60,282 nucleotides of DNA from NCBI RefSeq assembly GCF_028693495.1, contig NZ_JAQUVG010000007.1:1-60282 (forward strand). The letters run 5' to 3'. The stretch is from Zoogloea sp. (GTDB lineage: Bacteria > Pseudomonadota > Gammaproteobacteria > Burkholderiales > Rhodocyclaceae). Shown one piece after another: positions 1 through 10,239 of this stretch. The stretch's first letter is position 1. The number at the start of each line of letters is the position of its first letter. The notes under the pieces are model-generated. The model saw nothing but the letters and a program-made list of their open reading frames with translations. It searched no databases and had not been told where the DNA came from. A program made the position numbers and the translations under genes.

Positions 1-2545
1 CCAGCCGGCTGGCTGCCGCCGACAAGGTCAGCTGCAAGTCCTCCAACCCCAGCCGCACGGGCGTGTCACCCCGCAGGGTGAGATCTCCCTGCTCCCGGTA
101 AATCCGCACGAAGCCATCCGCCTGCTCGCCGAAATTCACATCCCATTCCCCGCCAATCTGCAGGGAGTCGCCCCGGGAACGGACCCGGCGGGTCGCCGGA
201 TCAAGGATCAGCCCGACCTGGGCGCCGCTCATCCTGCCCCGGGCCACCAACTGCCGGGCCTGCCAGCGGGTTTCCTCCAGACGGTAAAGACCGCCGCCGC
301 CCCCCTGGAACTCGGCGAGCCCCAGGCGCACCGTCTCGGAGGACAACAGCAACGGCGCAGGCGCCAGCAGCTTCACCGGAAAACGGCCAGCCACCTCCAC
401 ACCCTCCAGGAACCCCTCCCACCGGACGCCCTCACTCAAGCGGCCCCGCAGACGGAGCATCAGGGAATGCTCAGCCAGATCCTGAACCTCCAGGCGCAGC
501 CCATTGGCTGCCCGGGTTCCCTCGAACACCAGGCTGCTGCGACGCAGCAGGAGCTTCGCGTCTTCCCCCTCGGTGGCAGTCCGGACCTCACCGCTGTCCA
601 GCAGAATCGAAATAGCCCCGTCACGCCCCTCGGCCAGCCGGCCGCGCCCCCTGAGGCCATCAATTGAAAGCGCACCGGCGCGCAGTTGCTCCCCCTGAAG
701 TTCAAACTCGCCCGCGGGCTGGGCGGGGGTCCCCCGCAGCACACCCTCAGCCTTGAGACGACCGCCCAGCCCCCTCCCCAGACTGGCCAGCGCGGGGGCA
801 TCCAGCTGGAGGGTCAGGGCGTCCCCGGGTTGACCATAGCGCCCCTGGGCAGCGAACCGGTTACCTGCCAGATCAAGGTGCACATCCGCCTCACTGACCC
901 GCGTCCCGTCCACCGCCAGACGCCCGCTTCCACTCAGCGACCGGCCATCCAGCCGGCTGGGGGAGAGCAGGACATCCAGGTGAGCGGCCAGCCGGGGGTG
1001 ACGCTGCCCCTGCAGGGTAAAACGGGTGTTCAGGTCTGCCTGGGGCGCTGCCGGCACGAAGGCCCGAGGATCGAAGCGACTGAGCAGCCCCGTCACCTCG
1101 AAGCGTCCATTGCCTTCCAGGGCCAGCCGGCCGGACGCCTCCAGCCGGGCCTCCCGGGCAGTCACCAGGGCCTCCTCAATGCGCACCTGCCCCGCCTCAT
1201 GGCGGGCCTTGACGCGCAGCGCCAGCTGGGGGTCCCGCAGATCGGCCAGCAGGGTCTGCACCCCCGCATCGGCACGGGCGACGAGGCGACCGGCAATCCG
1301 GGTAGCCACGGCCCGGCCATCCAGGCGCCGGGCATCCACAGCGGCCAGGGTGAGCTCCGCGCTCACCCGTCCGAACCCGGTGGCGTCCCTCTCCGGAGCC
1401 TGCCACTGGGCCTCCCCATCGACACGCCCTTTCCCGGGCAAACGCACGGCAAGCCCGGACATCGTCAGCACGCCCTCCGCCCAGCGCAGACGGGAGGACA
1501 GGGACTCCAGGGGCAAGGCGCCCCGGTCAAGGGCATCGGGCGCACGGTTGACGATGCGCAGAGGACCGCTGACGACCCAGTCGCCCGTGGCCAGTGGTTT
1601 ATCCCCTTGGTGACCTGCTGCCACCGAGGGGCGCAGATCCACCTCGATATCCAGGCGCGCAGCAGGTGCGGCCTCGTGAAAGTGTCGGGGGTTTACATCC
1701 GTCACCTGCAACCGGGCCGAACGCAGGGGTAAGGAAGCGAACGGCGTGGCCACGGCCGCCAGCTGCCCCGCCATGCCGGCACCCGATGCGGTGGCCGCCA
1801 GCGTCAGGGATTCCAGACTCCCGTCCCCCGTCAGCCGGACGTCGTAAGCCTCCCCCCCCTGGTGCGTGGCCAGGCTCGCCTTCATATTCAAAGGAAAGGG
1901 ACGCAGCCCGCTCAACTCCGCCTCGCCGGCAACCAGGCCAAAGGGAGTCGCTGCCGCCAGATGCCGGAAACGATGGGTGCGCCCGTCGGAATCCAGCTGC
2001 CCAGCCAAGGCCGTCAGCTCCAGATGGGGGCTAGCGGGCAGGCCGTCTGCCAGCCCGGCCAGGCTCAGGCGGTCGATGCGCAGCTCGCCCAGATGCACGG
2101 CCAGAGGAGCCTCCAGACTGGCCGGCAGGCGCGCCGGCTCAGCGCTGGGCACCGTGGCCACCCGCACTTCCGAAGCAGCCAGACGCTCCACCTCCAACCG
2201 CAGCCCCAGGAGGGCGCCGGGCTGCCAGTCGAGGTGCAGGTTGCGCACCTCCAGATGCAGGGTGGGCGTCCGGACATGCACCCGACCCAGCCGGAGCTGC
2301 CCAAGCAGGTAACCCCCGGCGTCATCAATCACCACCAGACCGCCGGACAGACTCTCGGCCAGCCCTGTCGCAAACCTCAGTCCAGCACCGGTTCCACCGA
2401 GCCAGCCCACGACCAGGACAGCCGCCGTGACAAGCCCCAGAACACCGGCCAGCAGGGCCCTCAGCCCACCGGCCAGCCACCTGCCCGGGCGAGGAGGCGC
2501 ACTCTCCGGAGAGGGGGACGCCGGGGTTTCCACAGGATCACGCAT
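1..2545 (-). CDS. tamB: TamB-like translocation and assembly module protein, N-terminal part (runs off window start)
   Basis: About 848 residues of an open frame read leftwards from an ATG at 2545 and continue past the window edge, so the C-terminal DUF490 domain is missing. A short Pro-rich cytoplasmic head is followed by one membrane segment at roughly residues 25-48 (LLAGVLGLVTAAVLVVGW). After it comes a long series of beta-rich, AsmA-like repeats typical of TamB, which spans the periplasm and helps insert outer-membrane proteins or carry lipids. TamB proteins are usually 1200-1500 residues, which fits a gene continuing leftwards. It starts 15 bp after trpC on the same strand, so co-transcription with the trp genes is possible; the usual partner tamA is not in view. 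An AsmA/YhdP relative is the main alternative. Confidence 0.8.
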   Translation of the reverse strand, partial: MRDPVETPASPSPESAPPRPGRWLAGGLRALLAGVLGLVTAAVLVVGWLGGTGAGLRFATGLAESLSGGLVVIDDAGGYLLGQLRLGRVHVRTPTLHLEVRNLHLDWQPGALLGLRLEVERLAASEVRVATVPSAEPARLPASLEAPLAVHLGELRIDRLSLAGLADGLPASPHLELTALAGQLDSDGRTHRFRHLAAATPFGLVAGEAELSGLRPFPLNMKASLATHQGGEAYDVRLTGDGSLESLTLAATASGAGMAGQLAAVATPFASLPLRSARLQVTDVNPRHFHEAAPAARLDIEVDLRPSVAAGHQGDKPLATGDWVVSGPLRIVNRAPDALDRGALPLESLSSRLRWAEGVLTMSGLAVRLPGKGRVDGEAQWQAPERDATGFGRVSAELTLAAVDARRLDGRAVATRIAGRLVARADAGVQTLLADLRDPQLALRVKARHEAGQVRIEEALVTAREARLEASGRLALEGNGRFEVTGLLSRFDPRAFVPAAPQADLNTRFTLQGQRHPRLAAHLDVLLSPSRLDGRSLSGSGRLAVDGTRVSEADVHLDLAGNRFAAQGRYGQPGDALTLQLDAPALASLGRGLGGRLKAEGVLRGTPAQPAGEFELQGEQLRAGALSIDGLRGRGRLAEGRDGAISILLDSGEVRTATEGEDAKLLLRRSSLVFEGTRAANGLRLEVQDLAEHSLMLRLRGRLSEGVRWEGFLEGVEVAGRFPVKLLAPAPLLLSSETVRLGLAEFQGGGGGLYRLEETRWQARQLVARGRMSGAQVGLILDPATRRVRSRGDSLQIGGEWDVNFGEQADGFVRIYREQGDLTLRGDTPVRLGLEDLQLTLSAAASRL

Positions 2546-2560
2546 CGAATCCGCGCAAGA

Positions 2561-3349
2561 TCAACCAAACAAGGCAGCCAGGCCGGAACCGGGATTTTCC
2601 ACCCGCATGAAGGCCTCCCCCACCAGGAAGGCATTGACCCGGTGCTCCCGCATCAGGGTCACGTCCCCGGTCGTGAGGATGCCGGACTCGGTCACCACGA
2701 TGCGGTCGGCAGGAATCCGCACCAGCAGATCCAGGGTAGTCTGCAGGCTCACCTCGAAGGTGCGCAGGTTACGGTTGTTGATGCCCACCAGCGGCGTACG
2801 CAGCTGGAGGGCCTGCTCCAGCTCGGCACCGTCATGCACCTCCACCAGCACGCCCAGCCCCAGGCTTTCGGCAATGGTCTCCATTTCCTGCATTTCCGGC
2901 AGCGTCAGGGCGGCAGCGATCAGCAGGATGGCGTCGGCCCCCATCGCCCGGGCCTCATGGACCTGGTAGGGATCCACCAGGAAGTCCTTGCGCAGCACCG
3001 GCAGGCCGCAGGCCGCCCGTGCGGCCTGAAGGTAGTCCGGCGCGCCCTGGAAGAACTGCCGGTCGGTGAGCACGGACAGGCAGGCGGCGCCTGCCGTCTC
3101 GTAAGACGCGGCAATCTCGGCAGGTTGAAAATCCTCCCGGATCACCCCCTTCGAGGGACTGGCCTTCTTGATCTCGGCGATGACAGCCGCCTTGCCGGCA
3201 ACGATCTTGCTACGGATCGCACCGACGAAGTCCCGGGCAGGCGCCTGGGCCGCCGCCTGTTCGCGGATCGCGGAATCGGGGACCGCCGACCGGGCGGCGG
3301 CCACTTCCTCGCGCTTGACGGCAAGGATCTTGTTCAGGATGTCGGACAT
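2561..3349 (-). CDS. trpC: Indole-3-glycerol phosphate synthase
   Basis: The 262-residue TIM-barrel enzyme closes the indole ring of CdRP in tryptophan synthesis. The start [16 protein letters not shown] is the classical N-terminus of the family. Recognisable family segments are [43 protein letters not shown], and VTESGI with FLVGEAFMR near the end. It is monofunctional, not fused to TrpF. It lies 10 bp downstream of trpD, in the trpG-trpD-trpC order. A longer in-frame extension to 3472 exists but overlaps trpD and lacks family similarity. Confidence 0.97.
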   Translation of the reverse strand: MSDILNKILAVKREEVAAARSAVPDSAIREQAAAQAPARDFVGAIRSKIVAGKAAVIAEIKKASPSKGVIREDFQPAEIAASYETAGAACLSVLTDRQFFQGAPDYLQAARAACGLPVLRKDFLVDPYQVHEARAMGADAILLIAAALTLPEMQEMETIAESLGLGVLVEVHDGAELEQALQLRTPLVGINNRNLRTFEVSLQTTLDLLVRIPADRIVVTESGILTTGDVTLMREHRVNAFLVGEAFMRVENPGSGLAALFG

Positions 3350-3359
3350 GATTCGGGTC

Positions 3360-4388
3360 TCAGGCAAATTTCCGGGTAGTGGCGATGAAGGCGTCCAGCC
3401 TGGCACGGGCAGCGCCGGAGGCAATGACCTCACGGGCCCGGAGGATGCCCTCGCCGATGGAGCCCACCACATTGGCGGTGTAGAGGGCGGTGCCGGCGTT
3501 CAGGGCGACGATCTCCCGCGCGGCCCCGGGCTGGTTGTCGAGCACGCCCAGCAGCATGGCACGGGACTCGTCCGCATCCGCAACCTTCAGGTTCCGGCTG
3601 GACATCATGGTCAGGCCGAAATCCTCCGGATGAATCTCGTACTCGCGCACCTCCCCATCCTTGAGCTCCCCCACCAGCGTGGCAGCCCCCAGGGAAACCT
3701 CATCCATGCTGTCACGGCCATACACCACCAGCACGTGCTCGGCCCCCAGGCGCTGCATCACCCGCACGCAGATGCCCACCAGATCCGGGTGGAACACCCC
3801 CAGCAGGGTGTTGGGAGCACCGGCCGGGTTGGTCAGCGGGCCGAGAATGTTGAAGATCGTGCGCACCCCCATCTCCCGCCGCACCGGCGCCACGTTCTTC
3901 ATGGCGCTGTGGTGGTTCGGAGCGAACATGAAACCGATGCCGGTCTCGGCGATGCACTCGGCCACCTGCTGGCTGTTGAGGTTGAGATTGACGCCCAGGG
4001 CCTCCAGCACATCCGCACTGCCCGACTTGCTGGAGACGCTGCGCCCGCCGTGCTTGGCGATCCTGGCACCGGCCGCGGCCGCCACGAAGATGGTGGCGGT
4101 GGAGATGTTGAAGGTGTGGGAGCCATCCCCCCCGGTGCCGACCACATCGAGGAAGTGGCGGTCGTAGGGCACCTCCACCTTCGAGGACAGCTCGCGCATC
4201 ACGGTTGCCGCAGCAGTGATCTCGCCGATGGTCTCCTTCTTCACGCGCAAACCGGTGAGGATGGCGGCAGTCATCACCGGGGAAACTTCCCCGGCCATGA
4301 TCTGGCGCATCAGGGAGAGCATCTCGTCGTAGAAGATTTCCCGATGGTCGATGGTTCGTTGCAGGGCTTCCTGGGCGGAAAAGGTCAT
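3360..4388 (-). CDS. trpD: Anthranilate phosphoribosyltransferase
   Basis: A 342-residue enzyme that transfers phosphoribose from PRPP to anthranilate. Diagnostic motifs are [14 protein letters not shown] (PRPP and metal site), [21 protein letters not shown] and the catalytic-domain segment [10 protein letters not shown]. Two adjacent ATGs occur at 4391 and 4388. The GGAG ribosome-binding site sits 7 nt before the second, so 4388 is chosen, although 4391 cannot be excluded. The gene starts 13 bp after trpG stops and is followed 10 bp later by trpC, so the three are one transcription unit. It is not fused to TrpG as in enterobacteria. Confidence 0.97.
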   Translation of the reverse strand: MTFSAQEALQRTIDHREIFYDEMLSLMRQIMAGEVSPVMTAAILTGLRVKKETIGEITAAATVMRELSSKVEVPYDRHFLDVVGTGGDGSHTFNISTATIFVAAAAGARIAKHGGRSVSSKSGSADVLEALGVNLNLNSQQVAECIAETGIGFMFAPNHHSAMKNVAPVRREMGVRTIFNILGPLTNPAGAPNTLLGVFHPDLVGICVRVMQRLGAEHVLVVYGRDSMDEVSLGAATLVGELKDGEVREYEIHPEDFGLTMMSSRNLKVADADESRAMLLGVLDNQPGAAREIVALNAGTALYTANVVGSIGEGILRAREVIASGAARARLDAFIATTRKFA

Positions 4389-4401
4389 CATGGCGCTCCG
4401 G

Positions 4402-4974
4402 TCAGGCTTGGGACTGTTCAAGGAAGTTGCGCAGCAGGTCATGACCGCGCTCGGTAAGGATGGATTCCGGGTGGAACTGCACACCCTCGACGAACAGGGT
4501 CTTGTGGCGCACCCCCATGATCTCCCCGTCGTCAGTCCAGGCGGTCACCTCCAGGCAATCGGGCAGCGTTTCGCGCTCAATGGCCAGGGAATGGTAGCGG
4601 GTGCAGGTCAGGGGATTGGGCAGCCCCTGGAAAACCCCCTTGTCCAGGTGGTGGACCGGCGAGACCTTGCCATGCATCAGCTGCTTGGCGTGGATGATCT
4701 TTCCGCCGAAGGCCGCACCGATGCTCTGGTGCCCAAGGCACACGCCGAGGAGCGGGATCCTGCCGGCAAATTCCTTGATGGCCGCCACCGAGATGCCCGC
4801 CTCGGCGGGCGAACAGGGCCCCGGGGACACAACGATCTGGTCGGGCTTCATCAGGACAATCTGCTCGACGGTGATTTCGTCGTTCCGGAACACCTTCACG
4901 TCGGCGCCAAGCTCGCCAAAGTACTGGACCAGGTTGTAGGTAAAGCTATCGTAGTTGTCGATCATCAGCAGCAT
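4402..4974 (-). CDS. trpG: Anthranilate synthase component II (glutamine amidotransferase)
   Basis: A 190-residue class I glutamine amidotransferase that supplies ammonia to TrpE. The N-terminus [19 protein letters not shown] is canonical. The nucleophile lies in [12 protein letters not shown] (Cys about residue 80) and the His/Glu of the triad in QFHPESILT near the end. It may also serve PabB (dual trpG/pabA use is common in proteobacteria), which sequence alone cannot decide. It follows trpE after 181 bp of non-coding sequence with no recognisable gene, and precedes trpD by 13 bp. Confidence 0.96.
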   Translation of the reverse strand: MLLMIDNYDSFTYNLVQYFGELGADVKVFRNDEITVEQIVLMKPDQIVVSPGPCSPAEAGISVAAIKEFAGRIPLLGVCLGHQSIGAAFGGKIIHAKQLMHGKVSPVHHLDKGVFQGLPNPLTCTRYHSLAIERETLPDCLEVTAWTDDGEIMGVRHKTLFVEGVQFHPESILTERGHDLLRNFLEQSQA

Positions 4975-5155
4975 GGCTGAACATCCTTTCCGGAGGTGCG
5001 CCGGGCCATGACAGCCGCCAGCGCAGTGGAATGTTTTCTCGTACTGTGCAGCCGCCGCATGCTCATCCCGGCGGCGCGATCCGCTGCACCCCGGGGGGCT
5101 GGCAAGACCTCGTCTGAGATCCCTGGAAATCCGCCTGCGGCCTTGTTGGTGGGCA

Positions 5156-6628
5156 TCAGAGACGGGTGTCGAGGCCGGCTTCGGCAATCTCGGCAGCGCG
5201 CAGCATGGCACGGGCCTTGCTTTGGGTTTCCTGCCATTCGGAATCGGGGTTGGAGTCGGCGACGATACCGGCACCGGCCTGGACGTGGATCTGGCCATCC
5301 TTGACCACCGCGGTACGGATCGCGATGGCCAGGTCCATGTCGCCATGGAAGCCCAGGTAGCCCACCGAACCGGCGTAGATGCCGCGCTTGGTGGGCTCCA
5401 GCTCGTCGATGATCTCCATGGCCCGCAGCTTGGGGGCCCCGGACACGGTACCCGCCGGGAAGGTGGCGCGCAGCACGGCCAGGGCGTTGAGCCCGTCCTT
5501 GAGCTTGCCTTCCACGTTGGAGACGATGTGCATCACGTGGGAATAGCGCTCGACGGTGAAGCGCTCGGTGACCTTGACGGAGCCGGTGCGGGCCACGCGG
5601 CCGCAGTCGTTGCGGCCCAGGTCGAGGAGCTGGGTGTGCTCGGCGAGCTCCTTCTGGTCGGCCAGCAGCTCGGCCTCGAGGGCCAGATCCTCGTCGTGGG
5701 TGGCGCCGCGCTTGCGGGTGCCGGCGATGGGGCGCACGGTCACGTCGCCGTCCTCGAGGCGCACCAGGATCTCGGGGGACGCGCCCACCACCTGGAATTC
5801 CTCGAAGTTGAAATAGAACATGTAGGGCGAGGGATTGAGGCTGCGGATGGCCCGGTACAGGGCCAGCGGGCTGGCACCAAAGGGCTTGCTCATGCGCTGG
5901 CTCAGCACCACCTGCATGATGTCCCCCTCGACGATGTAGTCCTTGGCCTTCTGCACCGCGGCCTTGAAGGCCTCCTCGCCAAAGCTGGACACCGCCTCGG
6001 CCGGCGCGGAGACCTGCTCGACCGGTACGCTCACCGGCTCGCGCAGCTTGGCCAGCAGCACCTTCAGGCGGCGCACGGCGCGCACGTAGGCGTTGGGCAC
6101 TTCGGGCTCGGCATACACCACCAGGGTCAGCTTGCCGGAGAGGTTGTCCACAATGGCGATCTCTTCGGACAGCAGCAGCAGGATGTCGGGGGTGTCCAGC
6201 GCGTCGGGCTTCTCGGTTTTGGCCAGGCGCGGTTCGATGTAGCGCACCGTGTCGTAGCCGAAGCAACCCACCAGACCGCCGGCAAAGCGCGGCAGGTGGT
6301 CGCGGGGCGGCACCTTGATGCGGTCCATGAACTCGGCGACGAAGTTGAGGGGGTCGCCGTAGTCACGACGCTCCACCAGGCGATCGTTGGTCAGTAGCAG
6401 CACCGAACGGCCATGCACCTCGATGCGGGTCGAGGCGGCGAGGCCAATGATGGAATAGCGGCCGAAGCGCTCGCCCCCCTGCACGGATTCGAGCAGGTAG
6501 GTGTTGGGCGCGTTGGCCAGCTTCAAGTAAACAGAGAGCGGGGTGTCGAGATCCGCAAAGGTTTCGAGGGTAACCGGGATGCGGTTATAGCCCTGGGCGG
6601 CCAGGGCGTTGAATTCGGCTTCGGTCAT
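5156..6628 (-). CDS. trpE: Anthranilate synthase component I
   Basis: A 490-residue chorismate-utilising enzyme and the first committed step of tryptophan synthesis, working with TrpG. The N-terminal region carries the LLES motif ([15 protein letters not shown], about residues 46-60) associated with tryptophan feedback binding. The C-terminal chorismate-binding domain shows [31 protein letters not shown] and [17 protein letters not shown]. The start [19 protein letters not shown] is preceded by a GGAG in CCGGAGTCTCC. The upstream neighbours rpe and gph on the same strand give the conserved betaproteobacterial order rpe-gph-trpE-trpG-trpD-trpC. Confidence 0.97.
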   Translation of the reverse strand: MTEAEFNALAAQGYNRIPVTLETFADLDTPLSVYLKLANAPNTYLLESVQGGERFGRYSIIGLAASTRIEVHGRSVLLLTNDRLVERRDYGDPLNFVAEFMDRIKVPPRDHLPRFAGGLVGCFGYDTVRYIEPRLAKTEKPDALDTPDILLLLSEEIAIVDNLSGKLTLVVYAEPEVPNAYVRAVRRLKVLLAKLREPVSVPVEQVSAPAEAVSSFGEEAFKAAVQKAKDYIVEGDIMQVVLSQRMSKPFGASPLALYRAIRSLNPSPYMFYFNFEEFQVVGASPEILVRLEDGDVTVRPIAGTRKRGATHDEDLALEAELLADQKELAEHTQLLDLGRNDCGRVARTGSVKVTERFTVERYSHVMHIVSNVEGKLKDGLNALAVLRATFPAGTVSGAPKLRAMEIIDELEPTKRGIYAGSVGYLGFHGDMDLAIAIRTAVVKDGQIHVQAGAGIVADSNPDSEWQETQSKARAMLRAAEIAEAGLDTRL

Positions 6629-6701
6629 GGAGACTCCGGAAGGGCATGATGCTTTGTTGCGAGGGTATCACGGGGCAGGCCCGCGACTGATCAGGGCTGG
6701 C

Positions 6702-6782
6702 TCAGGCGAGCAGCCATGACCGGCCGCCGCATCCGCCAGAGCGGGGGATACGAACGGCAGGGAACTCCTCAACGAAGAACAT
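6702..6782 (-). CDS. Candidate 26-residue leader ORF upstream of trpE
   Basis: In the 190-bp gap between gph and trpE there is a 26-codon frame starting MFFVEEFPAVRIPR, containing a GGCGG stretch, and ending RSWLLA and TGA, 73 bp before the trpE start. It holds a single Trp codon near its end, unlike the tandem Trp codons of classical trp attenuator peptides. Its Shine-Dalgarno is weak (AGAAG), and a GTG five codons upstream is an alternative start. It may be a regulatory leader or simply a chance frame; conservation would decide. Confidence 0.25.
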   Translation of the reverse strand: MFFVEEFPAVRIPRSGGCGGRSWLLA

Positions 6783-6818
6783 GCGCTTCTGGGTCACGAT
6801 GGATGGGGATCCGTGAAT

Positions 6819-7490
6819 TCAGGTGAGGATGCGCGGCAGCGCATCGACGAGGCTGGATAGTAGCCCGTCACATTCGATGCTGTCCACCGGCCGGCCTTCG
6901 CTGTAGCCGTAGGTGACCAGCAGCACCGGCATGCCGGCGGCCCGGGCGGCCTCGGCGTCGTTGGCGGAGTCGCCGATCATCCACGCCGCATCTGCCGGCA
7001 CGCCCAGCTGGCCGCAGGCATGGAGCAGCGGCGCCGGGTGGGGCTTCTTGTCGGGCAGGGTGTCGCCGCTCACCGTCACGGCAAAGAAACGGTCGATGCC
7101 GGTGCGCGCCAGCAGCGGCCCGGTAAAGGCACCGGGCTTGTTGGTGACGCAGGCCATGGGCACCCCGGCCGCCTCGAAGGCCGCCAGGGCCTCCACCACG
7201 CCGGGGTAGATCACGGTGCACTCGCCATTGACCACCGCGTAATGACGGCGGAAGACGTCCACCGCCGCGTCCACCTCGGCGGCCTCCGCCGAGCCGGACT
7301 CGGCCAGGCAGCGCCGCACCAGGTTGATCATGCCCTTGCCCACGAAGCGACGGATCACCTCGATGTCGTGGGGCGGGCGCCCCAGCTCCACCATCATCCG
7401 GTGGCAGGCCTCGGACAGGTCGGGAATGGAGTCCAGCAGGGTGCCGTCCAGATCGAAGAGGACGGCGGTGGGGGCGCGGTGGGCAGACAT
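6819..7490 (-). CDS. gph: Phosphoglycolate phosphatase (HAD family)
   Basis: A 223-residue HAD hydrolase. Motif I is VLFDLDGTLLDSIPDL with the nucleophilic and acid/base Asp; motif II lies in CVTNKPG and motif IV in MIGDSANDAEAARAAG. The alpha-helical cap between them is typical of Gph/PGP. It removes 2-phosphoglycolate, made by Rubisco oxygenation or DNA repair, which is relevant because phosphoribulokinase and other Calvin-cycle genes occur in this window. The start MSAHRAPT was preferred over a 25-codon upstream extension that lacks HAD similarity. It sits between rpe and trpE in the conserved cluster. Confidence 0.93.
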   Translation of the reverse strand: MSAHRAPTAVLFDLDGTLLDSIPDLSEACHRMMVELGRPPHDIEVIRRFVGKGMINLVRRCLAESGSAEAAEVDAAVDVFRRHYAVVNGECTVIYPGVVEALAAFEAAGVPMACVTNKPGAFTGPLLARTGIDRFFAVTVSGDTLPDKKPHPAPLLHACGQLGVPADAAWMIGDSANDAEAARAAGMPVLLVTYGYSEGRPVDSIECDGLLSSLVDALPRILT

Positions 7491-7603
7491 CGGGCAGCTC
7501 GCAACGGGGCAACAGGACAGCGCCGCAGCATACGGGAGATCAGACCGCCGACGCCAGCCCGGCACGCCCAGCCAGCAGGGCGCGGCCTGAAGCCCGGAGC
7601 CGA

Positions 7604-8296
7604 TCAGACCCCGGCCAGGGCGGTGCGCAGATTGGCCAGCACGCTGTTGTAGCGCTGGGGGTCACTGTCCTTGCCGGCCCCGAAAACGGCGGAACCCGCC
7701 ACGAAGGTGTCAGCGCCGGCCCGGGCGATCTCGGCGATGTTGTCCACCTTCACGCCTCCGTCCACCTCCAGCAGGATCGTACGGCCACTGCGGGCGGTAT
7801 AGGCATCGATCTTGGCCCGCGCCTCGCGCAGCTTGTCGAGGGTGCCGGGGATGAAGGACTGGCCGCCGAAGCCCGGGTTCACGCTCATCAGCAGCACCAC
7901 ATCCAGTTTGTCCATGACGTGATCCATCCACGTCAGCGGCGTGGCCGGGTTGAACACCAGGCCGGCCTGACAGCCGCTGTCGCGGATCAGGCCGAGGGTA
8001 CGGTCCACGTGATCGGAGGCCTCCGGGTGGAAGGTGATGATGTTGGCGCCGGCCTTGGCAAAGTCGGGCACGATGCGATCCACCGGCTTGACCATCAGGT
8101 GCACGTCGATGGGCGCGGTGGTGCACGGGCGGATCGCCTCGCACACCAGGGGGCCGATGGTCAGGTTGGGCACGTAATGGTTGTCCATCACGTCGAAGTG
8201 CACCCAGTCGGCGCCGGAGGCGATCACGTTGGCGACTTCTTCGCCCAGTTTGGCGAAGTTGGCGGACAAGATGCTGGGAGCGATGCGGAAGGTCAT
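7604..8296 (-). CDS. rpe: Ribulose-phosphate 3-epimerase
   Basis: A 230-residue TIM-barrel enzyme interconverting ribulose-5-phosphate and xylulose-5-phosphate. Family segments are [20 protein letters not shown] at the start, [17 protein letters not shown] (metal-binding His/Asp), [19 protein letters not shown] and EVDGGV. The start is set by the canonical N-terminus; a longer frame to 8515 overlaps apaG and is not similar to Rpe. It heads the rpe-gph-trpE run, and its promoter must lie in the 163 bp shared with divergent apaG. Confidence 0.96.
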   Translation of the reverse strand: MTFRIAPSILSANFAKLGEEVANVIASGADWVHFDVMDNHYVPNLTIGPLVCEAIRPCTTAPIDVHLMVKPVDRIVPDFAKAGANIITFHPEASDHVDRTLGLIRDSGCQAGLVFNPATPLTWMDHVMDKLDVVLLMSVNPGFGGQSFIPGTLDKLREARAKIDAYTARSGRTILLEVDGGVKVDNIAEIARAGADTFVAGSAVFGAGKDSDPQRYNSVLANLRTALAGV

Positions 8297-8459
8297 GACG
8301 ATTCCTGACAGGAAGAATGCGGCCCAGTGTACCCGCCCCTTCCTGCCGGCGCCAAACCCGGCACGGCCGTGGGCAACCTCCCCGCCACTGAAACCCCGGT
8401 TGCGAGCGGAGGTCAATTCGGCTTCAATGAAACCTTTCCACCCCCACCCTCCGGAAATC

Positions 8460-8846
8460 ATGACGAGCACCCAGGGCAACACTGCCATCGAAGTACGGGC
8501 TGTCGCCCAGTTCATCGAAGAACAATCCCATATCGAAGCCGATCGCTACGCCTTCGCCTACCGCATCACCCTGCTCAACACGGGAGACGTGACCGCCCAG
8601 CTCCTTGGCCGCCACTGGATCATCAGTGATGCCCAAGGGCACATCCAGGAAGTGGAAGGCAGCGGCGTCGTGGGCCAGCAGCCTGTCCTGCGTCCCGGCG
8701 AAAGCTTCGAATACACCAGCGGCTGCACCATCGCCACCCCGGTGGGTACGATGAAGGGCAGTTATCAGTTCGTGAACGAGGACGGACGTCCCTTCGACGT
8801 ACCCATCCCCGAGTTCACCCTTGCAATGCCGCGGATCCTGCACTGA
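8460..8846 (+). CDS. apaG: ApaG protein (Co2+/Mg2+ efflux-associated, DUF525)
   Basis: A 128-residue single-domain beta-sandwich protein matching ApaG in length and segments ([45 protein letters not shown] and [10 protein letters not shown]). The family has been linked genetically to cobalt/magnesium handling, and the fold resembles fibronectin type III; its biochemical role is unsettled. It is divergent from rpe, an arrangement common in betaproteobacteria. Confidence 0.94.
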   Translation: MTSTQGNTAIEVRAVAQFIEEQSHIEADRYAFAYRITLLNTGDVTAQLLGRHWIISDAQGHIQEVEGSGVVGQQPVLRPGESFEYTSGCTIATPVGTMKGSYQFVNEDGRPFDVPIPEFTLAMPRILH

Positions 8847-8928
8847 GGGTGTCCCCAGCGGCGTTCCCGGCAGCAAGCGGACACGCGCAGTCGCCTGGAT
8901 AGAAATCACGAAAACCAGATACGGCAAT

Positions 8929-8955
8929 TAAAGTACCGATCAGCACTGCCGGTAT
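8929..8955 (+). promoter_or_regulatory. Sigma-28 (FliA) promoter of the CZB chemoreceptor
   Basis: TAAAGTAC at 8929-8936, an 11-bp spacer, then GCCGGTAT at 8948-8955. The FliA consensus is TAAAGTTT-N11-GCCGATAA, so each half matches 6 of 8 with exact spacing. It lies 86 bp upstream of the chemoreceptor start and would place that gene in the late flagellar regulon. Confidence 0.7.
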
Positions 8956-9041
8956 ACAATCGTCGGGATGGACCAAGCCTTCCGTGCGCCCGGCTCCTCC
9001 CAACCAGAAAACCGGCCTCCTGTCGGTGGAGAACATATTCG

Positions 9042-10169
9042 ATGTGGATCAGTAGAACCCGCTATGACCAGCTTGAAGCGGACCTGCGCGCAGGCCAGGA
9101 GCGGGAAGCCCGGTTGCAGGACGAGCTCACCAGCCTGCGCCTGGCCAGTGAAAGCCGCGAGCGTGCCCAGCTCGAAAAAGAACAGCGTTACGAACACCTG
9201 CTCGCCGTCGTCCACCGGATGTCGGAGTTCGGGGCCTCCCTCTCTGGGGCCCAGAGCAGTCTGGCCGAAATGGCCAACCTCCTGAGGGACGAGAAATCCA
9301 AGGCCGTCGAAGCCGCCCATGTCTCCCAGACCAGTGGCCAGGCCACTACCGAGATCGCCGAAAACCTCCAGCGCCTGGCGGCCGAGTCGGAAAACTCCGC
9401 CCGGGAAGTGGACACGCTGGCCCAGCGGGCGGACGAGATCAGCGCCATCGTCAAGCTGATCCACGACGTGGCCGACCAGACCAACCTGCTGGCCCTCAAC
9501 GCCGCCATCGAAGCGGCCCGGGCCGGTGAGGCCGGCCGGGGTTTTGCGGTGGTCGCCGACGAAGTCCGCAAGCTGGCCGAGCGCACCTCCACCTCCACGG
9601 CCGAAATCTCCACCCTGGTCGCCCGCATCCGGGAGGACTCCAACCGGGCCCGGGCCAGCATGGAGACCCTGGCGGAAGCCTCCGGCCGCTTCAGCCTGCG
9701 GGGCCAGGCGGCCACCGAGGACATGAAGCTGCTGATGAGCCTGTCCGGCAACATGGAGAACGTGATCGCCGGCAGCGCCACCAAAAGCTTTGTCGAGGTC
9801 GCCAAGATCGATCACATCGTCTTCAAGTTCCGCATCTACCTGGCCATCTTCGGGCTCGTCCAGTTGCGTCCGGACGAAGTGTCCACCCACACCAACTGCC
9901 GCCTGGGGCAGTGGTACTACCAGGGCGAAGGCCGGGCCTGCTTCAGCCACACCAGCGGTTACCGGGAAATCGAGAGCCCCCACATGGAGGTCCACCAGTC
10001 TGGCGTCCAGGCCCTGCAGGCCCTGGCCTCCGGAGACTCGACCAGCGTGCTCGCCCACCTGGACCGCATGGAGAGCGCGTCCATGCGGGTTCTGGACAAC
10101 CTCCAGCGCCTGGGCGAAGCGGCCATTCAGGGCGGCATCTCATTGAGTGTCGACGACCACCACCACTGA
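9042..10169 (+). CDS. Soluble methyl-accepting chemotaxis protein with C-terminal CZB (zinc-binding) domain
   Basis: A 375-residue protein with no membrane segment. An N-terminal coiled coil (about residues 5-60) leads into the chemoreceptor signalling hairpin, whose conserved tip reads [32 protein letters not shown] (in two parts) near residues 150-183. The C-terminal 120 residues fit a CZB domain: His in [11 protein letters not shown], then the [15 protein letters not shown] core (H-x2-C) and later EVHQSG. CZB domains bind zinc and sense zinc or hypochlorous acid in TlpD and DgcZ. It is likely a cytosolic receptor clustering with CheA/CheW. The sigma-28 promoter upstream supports a motility role. 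The tail DDHHH is His-rich. Confidence 0.9.
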   Translation: MWISRTRYDQLEADLRAGQEREARLQDELTSLRLASESRERAQLEKEQRYEHLLAVVHRMSEFGASLSGAQSSLAEMANLLRDEKSKAVEAAHVSQTSGQATTEIAENLQRLAAESENSAREVDTLAQRADEISAIVKLIHDVADQTNLLALNAAIEAARAGEAGRGFAVVADEVRKLAERTSTSTAEISTLVARIREDSNRARASMETLAEASGRFSLRGQAATEDMKLLMSLSGNMENVIAGSATKSFVEVAKIDHIVFKFRIYLAIFGLVQLRPDEVSTHTNCRLGQWYYQGEGRACFSHTSGYREIESPHMEVHQSGVQALQALASGDSTSVLAHLDRMESASMRVLDNLQRLGEAAIQGGISLSVDDHHH

Positions 10170-10239
10170 GCCCGACCTCCAGGCAGGACCACATGCCCCG
10201 CACCGGGGCCCCCGCCCTGCCCGACCCAAACCGGGCTCC

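Noticed and set aside
4975-5155. A small gene between trpE and trpG.
   Set aside because: Frames in the 181-bp gap have no start with a ribosome-binding site and no recognisable family.
5222-6397. A 391-codon open frame on the plus strand opposite trpE (and similar long frames at 11279-12667, 13983-16211, 25189-27012 and 31613-33652).
   Set aside because: These are antisense to clear genes. Their translations are His/Gln/Gly/Arg-rich, without family motifs, as expected from GC-rich third positions.
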